Assembly: GCA_035259345.1 (NCBI GenBank)
Contig: DATFWK010000116.1
Coordinates: 1-7,200 of the forward strand
DNA: 7,200 nucleotides
Direction of reading: 5' to 3'
Source of the DNA: DATFWK01 sp035259345
GTDB taxonomy: Bacteria; Actinomycetota; Thermoleophilia; Miltoncostaeales; Miltoncostaeaceae
Under the pieces are notes generated by a model. That model did no database searches and was not told where the DNA came from. It worked only from the letters and a program-made list of their open reading frames with translations. Positions 6,136-7,200 of this stretch are shown here, piece by piece. The translations under genes and the position numbers were made by a program. Every line of letters starts with the position of its first letter. Within the stretch, counting starts at the first letter, position 1.

Positions 6136-6183
6136 GGACGGCGCCCGTCCCACGACGCTGAGAGCCGCCCCATCGCGTCGCCC

Positions 6184-6855
6184 CTGAGAGTCTCGCTGCA
6201 GGAGGACCTCGACCAGCTCGAGGCGATGATCCAGGAGGAGGGCGAGCTGGTGCTGCGCTCGCTGCGCGCGGCGGTCAACGCGGTCGCCCAGCGCGACTGC
6301 GAGCTCGCCGACGAGGTGATCGCGTTCGACGACGAGATCGACGAGCGCTACCTCGCGGTCGAGCGGGGCGTCGAGGCGCTCCTCGCCCGGCAGGCGCCGA
6401 CGGCCACGGACCTGCGGAGCGCGCTCGCGATCTCGAAGGTCAACCTGCACCTCGAGCGCATGGGCGACTACTGCGTGACGATCGCGAAGCTCACGAAGCT
6501 CTCCGACGGCCTGCCGGACCACCCGGTGCTGCTCGAGTGGCTGGAGGAGATGGGCTCGCGGGCGGAGGAGATGATCAAGGTCGCTCTCGCGGTCTTCGCG
6601 AGCCGCGACGCGGAGGGCGCCGAGGTGCTGATCGACCTCGACGAGCTGATCGACCGGACCAACCGCAGGGCCGTCGACCAGGCTTCGGCCGCGGGCAACG
6701 ACCCGGGCCTGCGCGAGTGGGCGATCCGGATGATCCTGGTCTCACGGTGCCTGGAGCGCATCGGCGACCACGCCGTGGACATCGGCGAGCAGACCGCCTA
6801 CCTGGTCACCGGGCAGTTCCGCGAGTTCACGGACGCCTCCCACCCCCCGACGTAG
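6184..6855 (+). CDS. phoU: PhoU, phosphate signalling and transport regulator
   Basis: PhoU is a cytoplasmic protein of two three-helix bundles that links the Pst phosphate transporter to the PhoR/SenX3 kinase and keeps the pathway off when phosphate is plentiful. Both bundles carry the expected acidic, metal-binding signatures: DDEIDERY (49-56) with HLERMGDYC (89-97), and DLDELIDRTN (151-160) with CLERIGDHAVDIG (189-201). The 223-residue length fits the family. The start is unusual. The frame opens after TAA at 6130-6132, and its first ATG is at 6226, which would cut about 14 residues from helix 1. The reading LRVSLQEDLDQLEA from the CTG at 6184 aligns with the family N-terminus, represented by MRTVYHQRLTEL in Mycobacterium tuberculosis PhoU as I recall it. 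The frame has no ATG, GTG or TTG between 6133 and 6225; CTG 6196 and ATC 6172 are other candidates. It lies 147 bases after the kinase gene on the same strand. No pst genes are in the window. Confidence 0.9.
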   Translation: MRVSLQEDLDQLEAMIQEEGELVLRSLRAAVNAVAQRDCELADEVIAFDDEIDERYLAVERGVEALLARQAPTATDLRSALAISKVNLHLERMGDYCVTIAKLTKLSDGLPDHPVLLEWLEEMGSRAEEMIKVALAVFASRDAEGAEVLIDLDELIDRTNRRAVDQASAAGNDPGLREWAIRMILVSRCLERIGDHAVDIGEQTAYLVTGQFREFTDASHPPT

Positions 6856-6867
6856 GCAGGGCCTGCC
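6855..6867. terminator. Short inverted repeat between convergent genes
   Basis: GGCAGG-G-CCTGCC fills most of the 15 bases between the phoU and dehydrogenase stop codons and could form a 4-5 pair hairpin on either strand. Its position suits a bidirectional terminator, but it is short and has no T-tract, so it may be chance. Confidence 0.25.
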
Positions 6868-6870
6868 GGG

Positions 6871-7200
6871 TCACTCCACGACGAGGCCGTGGCGCATGGT
6901 GTTCTCGGTCACGACCTGGGGCTCGACGAATTGCAGCAGGTAGTCCGGGCCGCCCACCTTCGCGCCGACGCCCGAGCGGCGGTTGCCGCCGAACGGCTGG
7001 CGTCCCACGATCGCCCCCGTGATCTGGCGGTTGACGTAGAGGTTCCCCACCGGTGAGCGGGCGACCACGCGCTCGACCGTGCGCGGGTTGCGGGAGTGGA
7101 TGCCGCCGGTGAGCGCCTGGCGCTGGCCGTCCACCACGTCCAGCGCGGCGTCGACGCTCGGCACCCGCTCGACCGTGAGGACCGGCCCGAAGACCTCCTC
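6871..7200 (-). CDS. 1-pyrroline-5-carboxylate dehydrogenase, C-terminal fragment
   Basis: The last 109 codons are present; the N-terminal part lies beyond the right edge. The enzyme belongs to the aldehyde dehydrogenase superfamily and oxidises glutamate semialdehyde (from 1-pyrroline-5-carboxylate) to glutamate with NAD+, the second step of proline catabolism. The visible part begins with EEVFGPVLTVERV, the conserved EExFGPV motif that contributes to NAD binding, then ALTGGIHSRNP. Next come GNLYVNRQITGAIVGRQPFGG and the tail SGVGAKVGGPDYLLQFVEP. The NRxITGAxVGxQPFGG stretch is diagnostic of the P5C dehydrogenase branch (RocA/PutA2 type) and sets it apart from other aldehyde dehydrogenases. 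NRR follows PFGG where many relatives have a hydrophobic or less basic sequence, a small local difference. The catalytic cysteine is outside the window, and whether a proline dehydrogenase domain is fused upstream cannot be seen. The gene is convergent with phoU. Confidence 0.9.
   Translation of the reverse strand, partial: EEVFGPVLTVERVPSVDAALDVVDGQRQALTGGIHSRNPRTVERVVARSPVGNLYVNRQITGAIVGRQPFGGNRRSGVGAKVGGPDYLLQFVEPQVVTENTMRHGLVVE

Noticed and set aside
5973..6161. Small open frame on the plus strand across the kinase 3' end and the gap before phoU
   Set aside because: Most of it is out of frame inside the kinase gene, and the remaining 40 or so codons show no ribosome-binding site or recognisable motif.

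Overview
The window is a stretch of very GC-rich bacterial chromosome that looks like ordinary housekeeping DNA. Strong G/C preference at third codon positions produces long open frames on the wrong strand. The gene set (a SenX3/RegX3/PhoU-like phosphate-signalling group, a DUF3417-type alpha-glucan phosphorylase, and TANNNT-type promoter elements) suggests an Actinomycetota member, possibly of the Thermoleophilia. That placement is an inference from gene content and base composition only. I see no mobile element, CRISPR array, rRNA or tRNA.

Layout, left to right. (1) 1-74, minus: the first 24 codons of a Lon protease gene that continues off the left edge. (2) 75-376: a 302-base gap. It carries two closely related palindromes just upstream of lon (102-126 and 133-148) and, nearer the next gene, several inverted repeats (205-351) that may be termination or processing structures. 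(3) 377-865 and 862-3405, both minus: an alpha-glucan phosphorylase gene followed by a YbaK/EbsC-type aminoacyl-tRNA deacylase gene, joined by a 4-base ATGA overlap. (4) 3507-4310, plus: a class I SAM methyltransferase, divergent from the phosphorylase gene. (5) 4312-5007, minus: an OmpR/PhoB-class response regulator, tail to tail with the methyltransferase with one base between the stop codons. (6) 5077-6036, plus: a PAS-HisKA-HATPase histidine kinase with no membrane segment, divergent from the regulator. (7) 6184-6855, plus: PhoU, with no ATG, GTG or TTG where the family's N-terminus should begin. (8) 6871-7200, minus: the C-terminal 109 codons of a proline-catabolic 1-pyrroline-5-carboxylate dehydrogenase, running off the right edge.

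Items 5-7 probably form one phosphate-responsive circuit in which PhoU reports transporter status to a cytoplasmic kinase that phosphorylates the divergently encoded regulator. The phosphorylase serves glycogen or maltodextrin breakdown; its link to the tRNA-editing enzyme appears to be positional. I found no clearly new system. The points most worth checking are the paired operators at lon, the soluble and divergent arrangement of the phosphate two-component pair, and the non-standard start of phoU.
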